A stretch of DNA of 64,000 bases from DATARH01 sp050246595. Its GTDB lineage: Bacteria > Pseudomonadota > Alphaproteobacteria > ATCC43930 > CGMCC-115725. How positions within the stretch are numbered: position 1 is the stretch's first letter; each line of letters starts with the position of its first letter. Location of the stretch: NCBI GenBank assembly GCA_050246595.1, contig JBFWVT010000017.1, forward strand, positions 1 through 64,000, written 5' to 3'. The translations under genes and the position numbers were made by a program. The notes beneath the pieces were generated by a model. It worked only from the letters and a program-made list of their open reading frames with translations. It ran no database searches and was not told the origin of the DNA. Positions 32,532 to 41,465 of the stretch are shown in pieces.

Positions 32532-32688
32532 AGCTCCTGATCTCCTTTGGTGCGTGTAGCGGGCGCTCACCGGGTGGATAGCTGGTTGCCCGAACTTCTC
32601 CCGGATCGAAGGCGACAAGGAGCGCGCGTCCCCGCGCCGTGCGGCCCACCGCGATCAGCCGATCCTCAAGCTGGGCGTGTTTCAGGTC
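32488..32688 (-). pseudogene. Remnant of BrnT-like toxin gene (truncated, frameshifted)
   Basis: On the minus strand one frame gives DLKHAQLEDRLIAVGRTARG, then RALLVAF; the next frame continues with IREKFGQPAIHPVSARYTH; and the first frame resumes with KEIRSYEAQSSEND and stops at 32488 inside the antitoxin gene. Joined, these match the order of BrnT-type toxins (GRTxxGRxLxVxF, xIRPISARYMHxKEIxxYE). Two frame changes, near 32612 and 32555, and the missing N-terminal half indicate an inactive gene. The overlap of the toxin end with the antitoxin start is the usual arrangement. Sequencing errors are an alternative explanation for the frame changes. Confidence 0.5.
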
Positions 32689-32841
32689 CGGCCCGATCGC
32701 AGGAGCGGACGGTGATGCTCGCTCCGACTGGTTTGTGGGGTTTTATCGCGGACAAAACGCGGCAGCGGCCTTTCGCTGCTGATTAACTGTAAATTCAGCA
32801 ATCACGGGGGATCGTGCTGACGTGCTGTCACGGAGGATTTC

Positions 32842-33408
32842 ATGCTGCCAGGGGGATTTCATCGCGATATCGGTTGCGGCGGTTGCGGTTGCGGCACCGG
32901 TACTGCCGGCCGGGTCGATCGGCGCTTTCTGTTGCGCGCGACCGGGGCCGGGATGTTGCTCGCCGCCGCGCCATCGCTGGTGCGGGCGCAAGGCGGGAAA
33001 TACGAGGCGATGATCCTCGCCTGCATCGACCCGCGCACCCAGGAGCCGGTGCATGTCTATGCCGCGGAGCGCGGACTGACCGGGAAATACAGCCAGTTTG
33101 TCGTCGCCGGCGCGGCAGTCGGGGTCGTCGCCCCGAAATTTGCCGATTGGCACAAGACGTTCTGGGACAATCTCGCCGCCTCGATACAACTGCACCAGAT
33201 CGGCAAGGTCATCGCGATCGATCACCGCGATTGCGGCGCCGCGAGGATCGCCTATGGCGAGGCGGCGCTCGCCGATCCGGCGCGCGAGACCGAGACGCAC
33301 CGCAAGGCGCTCGCGCAATTCCGCCGGGAGGTCGGCCAGCGTCATCCGAAGCTCGGGGTCGAGACCGGGCTGATGGCGCTCGACGGCTCGATCGAAATGT
33401 TTGGCTGA
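32842..33408 (+). CDS. Exported beta-carbonic-anhydrase-like protein
   Basis: A 188-residue protein with the ribosome site ggaggatttc. The N-terminus is Cys/Gly-rich (DIGCGGCGCGTGTAG) and is followed by a twin-arginine signal (DRRFLLRATGAGMLLAAAPS). The mature part has the beta-carbonic anhydrase ligand pattern: ILACIDPR (Cys, Asp, Arg dyad) and IDHRDCGAAR (His-x2-Cys). It is shorter than typical beta-carbonic anhydrases and lacks obvious later helices, so carbonic anhydrase activity is plausible but not assured. Tat export would fit a protein folded with its zinc before transport. An alpha/beta hydrolase gene follows. Confidence 0.7.
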   Translation: MLPGGFHRDIGCGGCGCGTGTAGRVDRRFLLRATGAGMLLAAAPSLVRAQGGKYEAMILACIDPRTQEPVHVYAAERGLTGKYSQFVVAGAAVGVVAPKFADWHKTFWDNLAASIQLHQIGKVIAIDHRDCGAARIAYGEAALADPARETETHRKALAQFRREVGQRHPKLGVETGLMALDGSIEMFG

Positions 33409-33543
33409 CGGCGGCAACCCAACGCCGATGCCCCGTGTGCTCGCCGTTGCGTGTGCTCGCCGTTGAACGCGCGCCGAGTTCCGTGCGAAAACCGGCATGG
33501 GCAAGCGTTTCCGGCGCTTGCGGGCGAAAAAGGGAGAACCGCC

Positions 33544-34305
33544 ATGCCGTTTTACCAGAAGGGCGACGTGCGCATCCGTTACGAGGAGGTCGGGTCCGGC
33601 TTTCCGCTGCTGGTCACGCCGGGCGGCGGGCTGAACTCGCGGGTCGCGATGTGGCCGACCGCCGCGATCAACGCGATGGAGGAATTCAAAAACGATTTCC
33701 GCGTTATCACGATGGACCAGCGCAACGCCAATGGCGGCGAGTCGACCGGCCCGGTGCCGACCGAAAAGGCGTGGGACGCCTTTGCCGACGACCAGCTCGG
33801 GCTGATGGACCATCTCGGCATTCGCGAATTCTTCTATATGGGGTACTGCATCGGCGGCTGTTTCGCCGGCAAGCTGTTGCAGCGGGCGCCCGACCGGGTC
33901 GTCGCGGCGGTCTTTCATCAGACGGTCGGTCACCCGCCGCAGGACCCGGATGTCATGATGCGGCACAGCCGCGACAACTGGCTTCCCGACTTCAAGAAGC
34001 GCCGGCCCGAGGTCAGCGACGAGACGATCGAGAAATACTTCCACAGCCTGTGGCGGGAGCAGCCCGACTTTCTGTACAGCGTACCGCGCGAGTTCATCAG
34101 GAACTGCCGCACGCCGATCCTGGTTCTGCCGGACGACACGCCGTCGCACCCGCTGCAAACCTCGATCGATGTCGCCTCGCTGGCGCCGAACGCCGAGATC
34201 ACGGTCTTTCCGTGGCGCGAGCCGGAGGAGCTGAGACAGCGCATCATCAGCAAGGTGCGCAGCTTTCTGAAATCGCACCTCCCGATGCGGGCCGCCGCGC
34301 AATAG
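33544..34305 (+). CDS. Alpha/beta hydrolase with Cys at the nucleophile position
   Basis: A 253-residue cytoplasmic alpha/beta-fold protein; the start follows agggagaaccgcc. The oxyanion region is LLVTPGGGLNSRVAMW, the elbow is FYMGYCIGGCFAGKL, and a late Asp/His pair may be in ILVLPDDTPSHPLQ. The elbow has Cys where most members have Ser, as in dienelactone hydrolase, so a thiol nucleophile is inferred. The substrate is unknown. It lies between the carbonic-anhydrase-like gene and the kelch gene on the same strand. Confidence 0.8.
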   Translation: MPFYQKGDVRIRYEEVGSGFPLLVTPGGGLNSRVAMWPTAAINAMEEFKNDFRVITMDQRNANGGESTGPVPTEKAWDAFADDQLGLMDHLGIREFFYMGYCIGGCFAGKLLQRAPDRVVAAVFHQTVGHPPQDPDVMMRHSRDNWLPDFKKRRPEVSDETIEKYFHSLWREQPDFLYSVPREFIRNCRTPILVLPDDTPSHPLQTSIDVASLAPNAEITVFPWREPEELRQRIISKVRSFLKSHLPMRAAAQ

Positions 34306-34325
34306 GCTGTCGGCGGATAGCGTCG

Positions 34326-34357
34326 CTCGGAGAGGGTTCTTTCAATCTCTCTCCGAG
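34326..34357. terminator. Hairpin after the alpha/beta hydrolase gene
   Basis: ctcggagag (34326-34334) pairs with ctctccgag (34349-34357) across a 14-base loop containing ttcttt. There is no U-run after it, so termination is only possible. Confidence 0.4.
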
Positions 34358-34410
34358 TCTGCGCCGAGTGAGTTTGCCGTATCCTGGAACAGCGATAGAG
34401 GGAAAAGCCG

Positions 34411-35478
34411 ATGTCGCTCAGCCGCCGCGCCGTTCTCGCGGGAGGACTCGGCCTCGCCGCGACCGCCGCCCTCGCCCAGGCTCCTCATCAGCACCGCGAG
34501 GGTCAGTTCGAGCGGCTGAACCAGCCCGGGCGGATCGATATTCCCGACCTCCATCACGCGCACGCGGTGACCGAGAGCCCGGCGCCGATGGCCGCCAATC
34601 CCGGACTCTGGGCGCCGCGGGCGCCGCTGCCGATCCCGCGCACCGAGATGGCCTGGGCGGTTGCCTACAAGGACCGCATGCATCTTGTCGGCGGCTATGC
34701 CGAGCAGCGCGTGGATCGGCCCTACCACCACGCCTACGATCCCCGCGCCGATAGCTGGGAGGAACTGCCGCAACTGCCGCGCGGCGCGAACCATGTCGGG
34801 GTGGCTGCCCTCGGCGACCGGCTCTACGCCTTTGGCGGCTTTATCGAGCAGAACCGCACGCCGCATGACGGCGTCTTCGCCTTTGACGGGGAGCGCTGGC
34901 ACACGCTGCGGCGGCTGCCGGAGGCTTCAGGCGCGATCGCCTGCGTCGCGCTCGACGGCAAAATCCATCTGATCGGCGGCGCGATCGGCTCCGACAATCG
35001 CCGCTCGATCGACTGGCACCTCGTTTACGACCCGCAGACCGACAGCTACACACAGCGCCAGCCGATGCCGGTCGCCCGCGACCACACCGGGATCATCGCG
35101 GTAAACGGGCTGATACACCTGATCGGCGGCCGGGTCGATACGTTTCACACCAATTCCAACCTGCACCACAGCTATGATCCGAAGACCGACCAGTGGAATT
35201 TCCGCGCTCCGATCCCGACAGCGCGGTCCGGGCATGGTGTCGCTTGGTACCGCGACCGGATTTTCTGCATGGGCGGCGAAGGCACCAACCGGGTCTACGG
35301 CCAGAACGAGGCCTACGATCCGGCCGTGAACAAATGGGAAGCCTATGCCCCGATGCTGACCCCCCGCCACGGCATGGGCGCGGTTCTGCTCGGCGGGACG
35401 ATCTACGTCGCCGGCGGCGGCCCCCAGATGGGCGGCGGTGTCAAGAGCGCGATCAACGAGGCCTTTACGATCGGCTGA
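34411..35478 (+). CDS. Exported kelch-repeat beta-propeller protein
   Basis: A 355-residue protein with a twin-arginine-like signal (SRRAVLAGGLGLAATAALAQ). Six kelch-type blades follow; examples are RMHLVGGYAEQRVDRPYHHA, DRLYAFGGFIEQNRTPHDGV, KIHLIGGAIGSDNRRSIDWH, LIHLIGGRVDTFHTNSNLHH and RIFCMGGEGTNRVYGQNEAY, each with the GG pair and the Tyr-Asp-Pro of the next strand (YDPKTDQWNF). Kelch propellers bind other proteins or ligands; some bacterial ones are sialic acid mutarotases or oxidase domains, but no such key residues are evident. Ribosome site agaggg. Confidence 0.85.
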   Translation: MSLSRRAVLAGGLGLAATAALAQAPHQHREGQFERLNQPGRIDIPDLHHAHAVTESPAPMAANPGLWAPRAPLPIPRTEMAWAVAYKDRMHLVGGYAEQRVDRPYHHAYDPRADSWEELPQLPRGANHVGVAALGDRLYAFGGFIEQNRTPHDGVFAFDGERWHTLRRLPEASGAIACVALDGKIHLIGGAIGSDNRRSIDWHLVYDPQTDSYTQRQPMPVARDHTGIIAVNGLIHLIGGRVDTFHTNSNLHHSYDPKTDQWNFRAPIPTARSGHGVAWYRDRIFCMGGEGTNRVYGQNEAYDPAVNKWEAYAPMLTPRHGMGAVLLGGTIYVAGGGPQMGGGVKSAINEAFTIG

Positions 35479-35517
35479 CCTGCATTGATGGACGACCGGA
35501 CCTGAACGGATTTTGCT

Positions 35518-37218
35518 TCAGGCTGCCTCGGCCGTTTCCGGCTGACGCTTCGCTGCGCTTTCCGCCGGTTCAAGCTCCGGCATGACCAGTGCGGGGTCGT
35601 GGTACGGGGTCGGATCGCGCTCGACCCTTTTGCGCAGCCGGTGCAGAAACCAGTAATAGGAAACCAGCTTGCCGTGCGTCTCGGCCACCTCCCGGACGCG
35701 GCGCGGGTAGAAGATCAGCGGGTTTTCGAGCGGGAGGCCGGAGCGGCGCTGGGTGCGGATTTTGCGCCGAAAGAAACCGCCTTGCAGCGGATGCACCTTT
35801 TCCTGCTTGAAGATGAAATAGAATTGCAGGACATGGTTCAACAGCCGCACCGGCTTCATTCCCGAAGCCTTGGCGCGCCGGAACATGCGCTCGATATGCT
35901 CCGGCGAGTAATAGAAGTCGAACGCCTTGCGATAGAGTTCCTGCCAGTCCGAATCGCTCATCACGGGGTGATGCGCGGTGACGTGCTCCAGATCGTATTT
36001 GTTCATGTCGGGGTCCATCCATACCCCGGTCTTGTAGTTTTTCTGGTGATCTTCGGAACCCGGCAATGGGGTCAGGATAAAGAATTCGAGGACATCGACC
36101 GGCAATTCGTCCTGCACGGTCTTGATGTCTCGGAAAATCCGCTCCGGCGTGTCGTTCGGGAAGCCGAGGATGTACCCGGCATAGGTGATGACCTTGTGCT
36201 TGCGCCATTCGAGAAACAACTGGCGGTATTCGTGCACCCGGTTCTGCTTTTTCTTGACCGACAGCAGGTTGTCCGGGTTGATGTTCTCCAGCCCGATATA
36301 GGCCCGGCTGCACCCGGCGCGTGCCGCCTTCTCGATAAAATTCGGGATGCGGTGGCACAGCGTATCGACCTGGATCAGGAAGTGCAATTTCAGCCCTTCC
36401 TTTTCGCGCATTTCTATCAGGCGGTCGAAGATCGCTTCCCAGTTGCGGTTGCGCGCGAAATTGTCGTCGGTGATAAAGAAGCGGTACACCCCCTGCGCGA
36501 TATTGGCGCGCACCAGACGCTCGACATCGTCGGCGTCGCGCCAGCGCGACTTTCTCCCTTGCACGTTGATGATCGTACAGAAACTGCACTGGAACGGGCA
36601 ACCGCGCCCGGCGTCGAACGCGCCCAGGGTTTCGTTGTAGCGCCTGACGATCTCGATCGGCAGAAACGGCGTGACCTGCTCCTGCAACCCCGGAAGATCG
36701 TTCATAAAATTGTAGATCGGCTGCAACGAGCCGGCGAGCGCGTCGGCGAATACACGATCGAGCCGTCCCTCGGCCTCGCCGGCGAACAGCGCAATCCCCA
36801 TATCGCGCGCCGCGGCGATGTCGGGCGGCAGTTCCGGCAGCATCGAGATGCAGCCGGAGACATGAAACCCGCCGATCGCGACCTGGATGCCGGCTTCACG
36901 GAACTGCGCGGCGATGTCCATGGCGCGCGGAAACTGGTTCGACTGCACGCCGACCAGACATACGAGACCGCCATCGGCCGAATTGATACGCCGGATGATG
37001 CGCTTGACCGGGATGACCGTGTGGCATTCGTCATAGGCATTGATCTCGATCGCGACATCCGCGCCGAGCACCCGCCGGGAAGCCGCGTCCTGCGCGATCG
37101 CGTAGAGGCAGGCCAGCGAGTTCGAGGGAATCCACGACCGGACCCACTGGATGACGTAACCGTCATCGTCGTAATGCGACGGCTTGATCAATTCGACGAC
37201 GAAGCGCCGTTCCCCCAT
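35518..37218 (-). CDS. B12-binding-domain radical SAM protein
   Basis: A 566-residue enzyme. The chosen ATG at 37218 follows aggggg; a TTG further up is less likely. Residues about 60-180 resemble a cobalamin-binding domain (AADGGLVCLVGVQSNQFPRA; QVAIGGFHVSGCISM). The radical SAM cluster motif is CPFQCSFC (CxxxCxxC), followed by FFITDDNFARNRNWEAIFDR and YIGLENINPDNLL. The C-terminal part has ITYAGYILGFPNDTPERIFR and a helical region of unknown role. Relatives methylate, rearrange or cleave unactivated carbons, for example in hopanoid, bacteriochlorophyll and antibiotic pathways. No pathway partners identify its substrate. Confidence 0.87.
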   Translation of the reverse strand: MGERRFVVELIKPSHYDDDGYVIQWVRSWIPSNSLACLYAIAQDAASRRVLGADVAIEINAYDECHTVIPVKRIIRRINSADGGLVCLVGVQSNQFPRAMDIAAQFREAGIQVAIGGFHVSGCISMLPELPPDIAAARDMGIALFAGEAEGRLDRVFADALAGSLQPIYNFMNDLPGLQEQVTPFLPIEIVRRYNETLGAFDAGRGCPFQCSFCTIINVQGRKSRWRDADDVERLVRANIAQGVYRFFITDDNFARNRNWEAIFDRLIEMREKEGLKLHFLIQVDTLCHRIPNFIEKAARAGCSRAYIGLENINPDNLLSVKKKQNRVHEYRQLFLEWRKHKVITYAGYILGFPNDTPERIFRDIKTVQDELPVDVLEFFILTPLPGSEDHQKNYKTGVWMDPDMNKYDLEHVTAHHPVMSDSDWQELYRKAFDFYYSPEHIERMFRRAKASGMKPVRLLNHVLQFYFIFKQEKVHPLQGGFFRRKIRTQRRSGLPLENPLIFYPRRVREVAETHGKLVSYYWFLHRLRKRVERDPTPYHDPALVMPELEPAESAAKRQPETAEAA

Positions 37219-37336
37219 CACAGCCCCCTGCGACCCCAATTAAACAAGTGTAGCGGCAGCCGCACGATACAGAAAGGCTTTCGTCCGACGCCGCGCCGGC
37301 CCCATTTTATTGCAGCATAATTGCGCGGAGCAGGGC

Positions 37337-39691
37337 ATGGACGGCAATCACATCGGACGCTCGCTGCGCCGTCTCGAAGATGTCAGGTTTCTGACCGGGC
37401 ACGGGCGCTATGTCGAGGATTCGTCCCCGTCGGGCCAGCTGCATGCGGTGGTCCTGCGCTCGCCGCACGGGCATGCGGCGATCGACCGGATCGATACGGC
37501 GGCGGCCCACGCGATGCCGGGGGTGCGCGGCGTCTTCGTCGCCGCCGATCTCGACAGGGACGGGATCGGGAACCTGCCCTGCATCGCGCAGGTTGCGACC
37601 GTCGCGCCGATGATCGTGCCGCCGCGCCCGGCGCTGGCGCGCGACCGGGTACGGCATGTCGGCGATCCGGTCGCCTTTGTGGTCGCCGATACAAGCGAAC
37701 AGGGGCGCGATGCCGCCGAGCGAATCGCGGTTTTGTACCGCCCGTTGCCCGCAATCGTCGATGCCGTGGCGGCACTCTCCCCCGATGCGCCGCTGTTATG
37801 GGACGAGGCGCAAGGCAATCTGTCCTATCGCTTCGAGCGCGGCGACAAAGCGGCTGTCGAGAAAGCCTTCGCCGCGGCGGCGCATACGGTCGAGATCGCG
37901 CTCATCAACAACCGGCTCGTCGTCGTGCCGATCGAGCCGCGCGCCGCGATCGGCAGACACGACGCCACCGCGGATTCGTTCGACTTGCTGCTGACCGGTC
38001 AAGGCGTCCACTCGATCCGCAACCAGTTGGCGAGCGCCGTGTTCCATATGCCGCCCGAGCGCATCGCGGTACACGCTCCCGATGTCGGCGGCGGGTTCGG
38101 GACCAAGAATTTTCTCTATCCCGAATGGGTGCTGGTGCTGTGGGCGGCGCGCCGTCTCGGTCGGCCGGTGCGCTGGGTCGCCGAGCGCGGCGAGGATTTT
38201 CTCACCTCTGCGCAGGGCCGCGACAACCATACGCGCGCCCGTCTCGCGCTCGACCGGGACGGGCGGTTTCTCGCGCTCGATGTCGAGACGGTCGCCAATC
38301 TCGGGGCCTATCTCTCGACCAACGGACCGGGCAGCTCGACAAATTCGCCTTCCACCGCGATGGGCGGAGTCTATGACATCCCTGCCGTGTTCATGGCGGT
38401 ATCGGGCGTGTTCACCAATACCGTGCCGATCGACGCCTATCGCGGCGCCGGCAAGCCCGAGGCCAATTACCTGACCGAACGGCTGGTCGACCTCGCGGCA
38501 CGGCGGCTCGGCATCGACCCGATCGAATTGCGCCGGCGCAATGTCATCAGCCGGTTTCCGTACCGCAGCGGTCTCGGCGTCACGATCGATTGCGGCCGTT
38601 TCGCGGCCAATCTCGACGATATCGCCAACCATGAAGCGGTCCGCGGCTTCGCCGAACGGCAGCGGAAGGCGGCATCGCGCGGCAGGCTGCGCGGTCTCGG
38701 GATCGCCTGTTTTCTCGAAACTTCGCGCGGCACTCCGGGCGAGCGCGCCGAGATCCGCTTCGCGCCGGACGGGCCTGTCGCGCTGGTCCTCGGCACGCAA
38801 TCAAACGGCCAGGGCCACGAGACGAGCTACAAGCAGATCGCTGCCGATCTGCTCGGGTTGCCGATCGACGCCTTCCGCTATGTCCAGGGCGATACGCGCG
38901 CGGTGAAAAGCGGCAACGGGCATGGCGGCGCCCGCTCGATGCATATGGGCGGCGCGGCGCTGCATCAGGCGGCGCAGATGGTCATCGCCAAGGGACGCGC
39001 AATCGCCGCGCACCTGCTGCAAGCCGACCCGGACGAGGTGGCGTTCGCCGAAGGCCGGTTTACGGTCGGCGGCGGCGAGCGCGGCATCGATCTGCTCGCT
39101 GTCGCCGCGGCATCGCGCGACCTGGCCAATCTGCCGGACGGCATGTCCCCCGGTCTCGACGCCGACGCCTATAACGATTCGGACCTGTTCACTTTTCCGA
39201 ACGGGTGTCATGCCGCCGAAATCGAGATCGACCCGGAGACCGGGGCCGTGACCCTGGAGCGCTATATCGCGATCGACGATTACGGCCGGCTGATCAACCC
39301 GATGCTGACCGCGGGACAGGTCCAGGGCGGGCTGGCGCAGGGGATCGGCCAGGCGATGCTCGAACATACGGTCTATGACGGCGAATCCGGGCAGCTGCTG
39401 AGCGGCTCGCTGATGGATTATGCGCTGCCGCGCGCCGACGATCTGCCGCCGCTGGAGGTCGCGCTCGCCGGAGTGCCGACCGAACGCAACCCGCTCGGCG
39501 TCAAGGGGTCGGGTCAGGCCGGGTGCATCGGGGCGCCGCAGACGATCATGCACGCGATCCTCGACGCGTTAGCCCCGCTCGGCATCGAGCATATCGACAT
39601 GCCGGCGACCCCGGAACGCATCTGGCGCGCGATCCGCGACAGCCGAAAGACGCCGGCCGGCGGCATCGATAAGCCAAGGCCGATGAGTTAG
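37337..39691 (+). CDS. Molybdenum hydroxylase large subunit (xanthine dehydrogenase/CO dehydrogenase family)
   Basis: A 784-residue molybdopterin-binding subunit. The N-terminal a/b hammerhead begins IGRSLRRLEDVRFLTGHGRY. The active-site loop is YRGAGKPEANYLTERLVDLA, of the AYRGAGR type (form II), not the CoxL AYRCSFR type. GGGFGTKNF and a late molybdopterin segment GGARSMHMGGAALHQAAQ are present. Near the C-terminus the catalytic Glu of the GxGExG motif is replaced: GSGQAGCIGAPQTI carries Gln727. The FAD and 2Fe-2S subunit genes are not next to it. It may use another subunit set, act on an unusual substrate, or be inactive. Form and role remain open. Confidence 0.85.
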   Translation: MDGNHIGRSLRRLEDVRFLTGHGRYVEDSSPSGQLHAVVLRSPHGHAAIDRIDTAAAHAMPGVRGVFVAADLDRDGIGNLPCIAQVATVAPMIVPPRPALARDRVRHVGDPVAFVVADTSEQGRDAAERIAVLYRPLPAIVDAVAALSPDAPLLWDEAQGNLSYRFERGDKAAVEKAFAAAAHTVEIALINNRLVVVPIEPRAAIGRHDATADSFDLLLTGQGVHSIRNQLASAVFHMPPERIAVHAPDVGGGFGTKNFLYPEWVLVLWAARRLGRPVRWVAERGEDFLTSAQGRDNHTRARLALDRDGRFLALDVETVANLGAYLSTNGPGSSTNSPSTAMGGVYDIPAVFMAVSGVFTNTVPIDAYRGAGKPEANYLTERLVDLAARRLGIDPIELRRRNVISRFPYRSGLGVTIDCGRFAANLDDIANHEAVRGFAERQRKAASRGRLRGLGIACFLETSRGTPGERAEIRFAPDGPVALVLGTQSNGQGHETSYKQIAADLLGLPIDAFRYVQGDTRAVKSGNGHGGARSMHMGGAALHQAAQMVIAKGRAIAAHLLQADPDEVAFAEGRFTVGGGERGIDLLAVAAASRDLANLPDGMSPGLDADAYNDSDLFTFPNGCHAAEIEIDPETGAVTLERYIAIDDYGRLINPMLTAGQVQGGLAQGIGQAMLEHTVYDGESGQLLSGSLMDYALPRADDLPPLEVALAGVPTERNPLGVKGSGQAGCIGAPQTIMHAILDALAPLGIEHIDMPATPERIWRAIRDSRKTPAGGIDKPRPMS

Positions 39692-39724
39692 CGCAGATTT
39701 CGATAAATCTGATAGAGAATCATT

Positions 39725-39750
39725 GCAGTCCCGGCTTTCGCCGGGACTGC
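39725..39750. terminator. Hairpin between convergent genes
   Basis: gcagtcccggc (39725-39735) and gccgggactgc (39740-39750) form a perfect 11-bp stem with the loop tttc, midway between the molybdenum hydroxylase and the Fe-S protein genes. No U-run; it also resembles a common dispersed palindrome. Confidence 0.55.
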
Positions 39751-39806
39751 GGATATGTATCGATTTCGGTGGAGTTCGCCCGGCTCCGCTTTTTTGCGGA
39801 ACCCGC

Positions 39807-41108
39807 TCAGCCACCTGCCTTGCCGAATTCGGCGAGCAGCGCATCGCGCACCGTGTCAAGATCGAGCCGGTGCGCCTCGATCATCGGCGCGGTCTCGACG
39901 ATGATCTGGTCGATATCGCCGATCAGCTTGAGCTGCTTGTAGGAATCCTCGCTGTCGAGACCCAGACCCTCGCCGAGCAACTCCATGAAATTGACGATCT
40001 CGAAACTGCGGCCCTCGCCGGCGTCGCAAATCTCGCGGTGACAGGCGTGATAGATCGTCGCGAGGGTCGTCACCCCGGCATCGGCAACCGCGGCCAGTTC
40101 GCGTTGCACCAGCTCGCGCTTGTATTTCGGCAATTGCGCGAGGCTGTTGGCCTGGGTGCCGACCCGCGGCACGTCGATCTCGACCAGTTCGGCGCCGGGG
40201 ATGATCGAGATCAGCTTTTTGACCGCGGCGACGACCTCGGGAAATACCGGCCGCTCGTGCAGCGCGATCCGCTTCTCGACGCGGTGTTTCATCAGCGCCG
40301 CGAGACGGTCGGCATGGGCGGCGAGAAAGGTCAAAAACGGGTTCAGATCGAACGGCTTGTTGCCAAACTGCAACTCGTAGTTCGGCAATGACACCTCGCC
40401 GATCGAGATCTGGCACGACGGGCACCAGGACAGCACGGTCGAGGCTCCGGAAGAGGCCAGCCCGTCGATCGTCGCGTAGGCGACCTTGTTGTTCGCGACA
40501 AAATCGCCGGCGCGGTACTGGTACACGCCGCAGCATTGCCCGACCCCGCCCATGACCTCGTAATCGACCCCGAGCAGGTCGAAGATGTCGAGACAGAGAA
40601 GCGCGATATGCGGCGTCTTGAGGACGTTGCAGCCGGTATAGAAGACCACGTCGGGCGGGGAGGTGCGTCTCTCGTGCGGCGGCTGAAAGCGGGCCAGCGT
40701 CTCGGGCGGGATCTGCAACCGCGACAATACCCGCACGCCGCGGCTCATCGTCCGGAACCCGCCGCCCCAGCGCCCGGCAAGCGGTCCGCTGCCGGTATTG
40801 AGACGGGCATAGCCGCGCGCCAACTGCACCATGAAGCGAGGGTTGATGCCGTATTTGCAGGCCGGGATGCAGTAGCCGCTGCCGCTGCACGCCTCGCCCC
40901 AGCGTATCGCCGCCTCGTTGCCCGCGCCGCCGGTGATCAGATCGACAATGCCGCCGGCGGTGGCCGAGGGGTCGGCGTCGCCGATACCGGCCGGGCCGGT
41001 CATCGGGCAGGCGCGAAAACAGTCGCCGCACCTGACACAGGCATCGGCAATCGCGGCGCCGCGCGCCCGGAACGTGTCGGCCAGAACGACCGTGTCGGCA
41101 TGGTCCAT
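39807..41108 (-). CDS. CCG-domain iron-sulfur protein (GlpC/HdrD-like)
   Basis: A 433-residue protein. The ATG at 41108 follows gagagg; a GTG nine bases up has no site. The N-terminus has two 4Fe-4S ferredoxin motifs: CVRCGDCFRACPM and, later, CSGSGYCIPACKYGINPR. Two CCG domains follow: FYTGCNVLKTPHIALL to GGVGQCCGVYQYRAG, and LSWCPSCQISIGEVSL with IYHACHREICDAG. This is the architecture of GlpC, HdrD and glycolate oxidase Fe-S subunits, which pass electrons between a dehydrogenase and the quinone pool. No dehydrogenase partner is adjacent except the convergent molybdenum hydroxylase. Confidence 0.85.
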   Translation of the reverse strand: MDHADTVVLADTFRARGAAIADACVRCGDCFRACPMTGPAGIGDADPSATAGGIVDLITGGAGNEAAIRWGEACSGSGYCIPACKYGINPRFMVQLARGYARLNTGSGPLAGRWGGGFRTMSRGVRVLSRLQIPPETLARFQPPHERRTSPPDVVFYTGCNVLKTPHIALLCLDIFDLLGVDYEVMGGVGQCCGVYQYRAGDFVANNKVAYATIDGLASSGASTVLSWCPSCQISIGEVSLPNYELQFGNKPFDLNPFLTFLAAHADRLAALMKHRVEKRIALHERPVFPEVVAAVKKLISIIPGAELVEIDVPRVGTQANSLAQLPKYKRELVQRELAAVADAGVTTLATIYHACHREICDAGEGRSFEIVNFMELLGEGLGLDSEDSYKQLKLIGDIDQIIVETAPMIEAHRLDLDTVRDALLAEFGKAGG

Positions 41109-41465
41109 CCGGTACACCTCTCGGCCCCAGGGTTCGGGTCAGGGAGGGTTCGGGTCGGCGACAGCGCCCGCATCCCGAACCAGGTCGGTATGGCTTATCA
41201 CAGCTTGTCACGATTTGGGCAGCACGCCGGCGGCGTGCAAGTCAAACGGCAGGTCCGGTTCCCGATTCGCCCGAACCGTCAGGAACCTGTTTGAGGTATC
41301 GCTATCTATGCATCCCCGCATGTCAGAATTGCATTTTAGCATGGGATGGCGGCGTGTTACAGATTGTTAGCGTTTCGTCATCAGTGAGACATGGGGCGCG
41401 ATCCGGACGGGATCTCCGGCCTCGAATGTGACAGGAAAGTTCCGAGTCCTCAGGAGTGTTAAGAA
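41109..41465. other. Divergent intergenic region
   Basis: 357 bases between divergent genes with no supported gene. It holds a direct repeat ggttcgggtc (41131-41140 and 41147-41156) and a small palindrome gcacgccggcggcgtgc (41222-41238). A minus-strand frame ending at 41367 crosses the next small gene in antisense and is not accepted. Confidence 0.5.

Noticed and set aside
32743..34302. Long minus-strand open frame (519 codons) opposite the carbonic-anhydrase-like and hydrolase genes
   Set aside because: It is antisense to two plus-strand genes with clear motifs and ribosome sites; its translation is low-complexity and matches no family.
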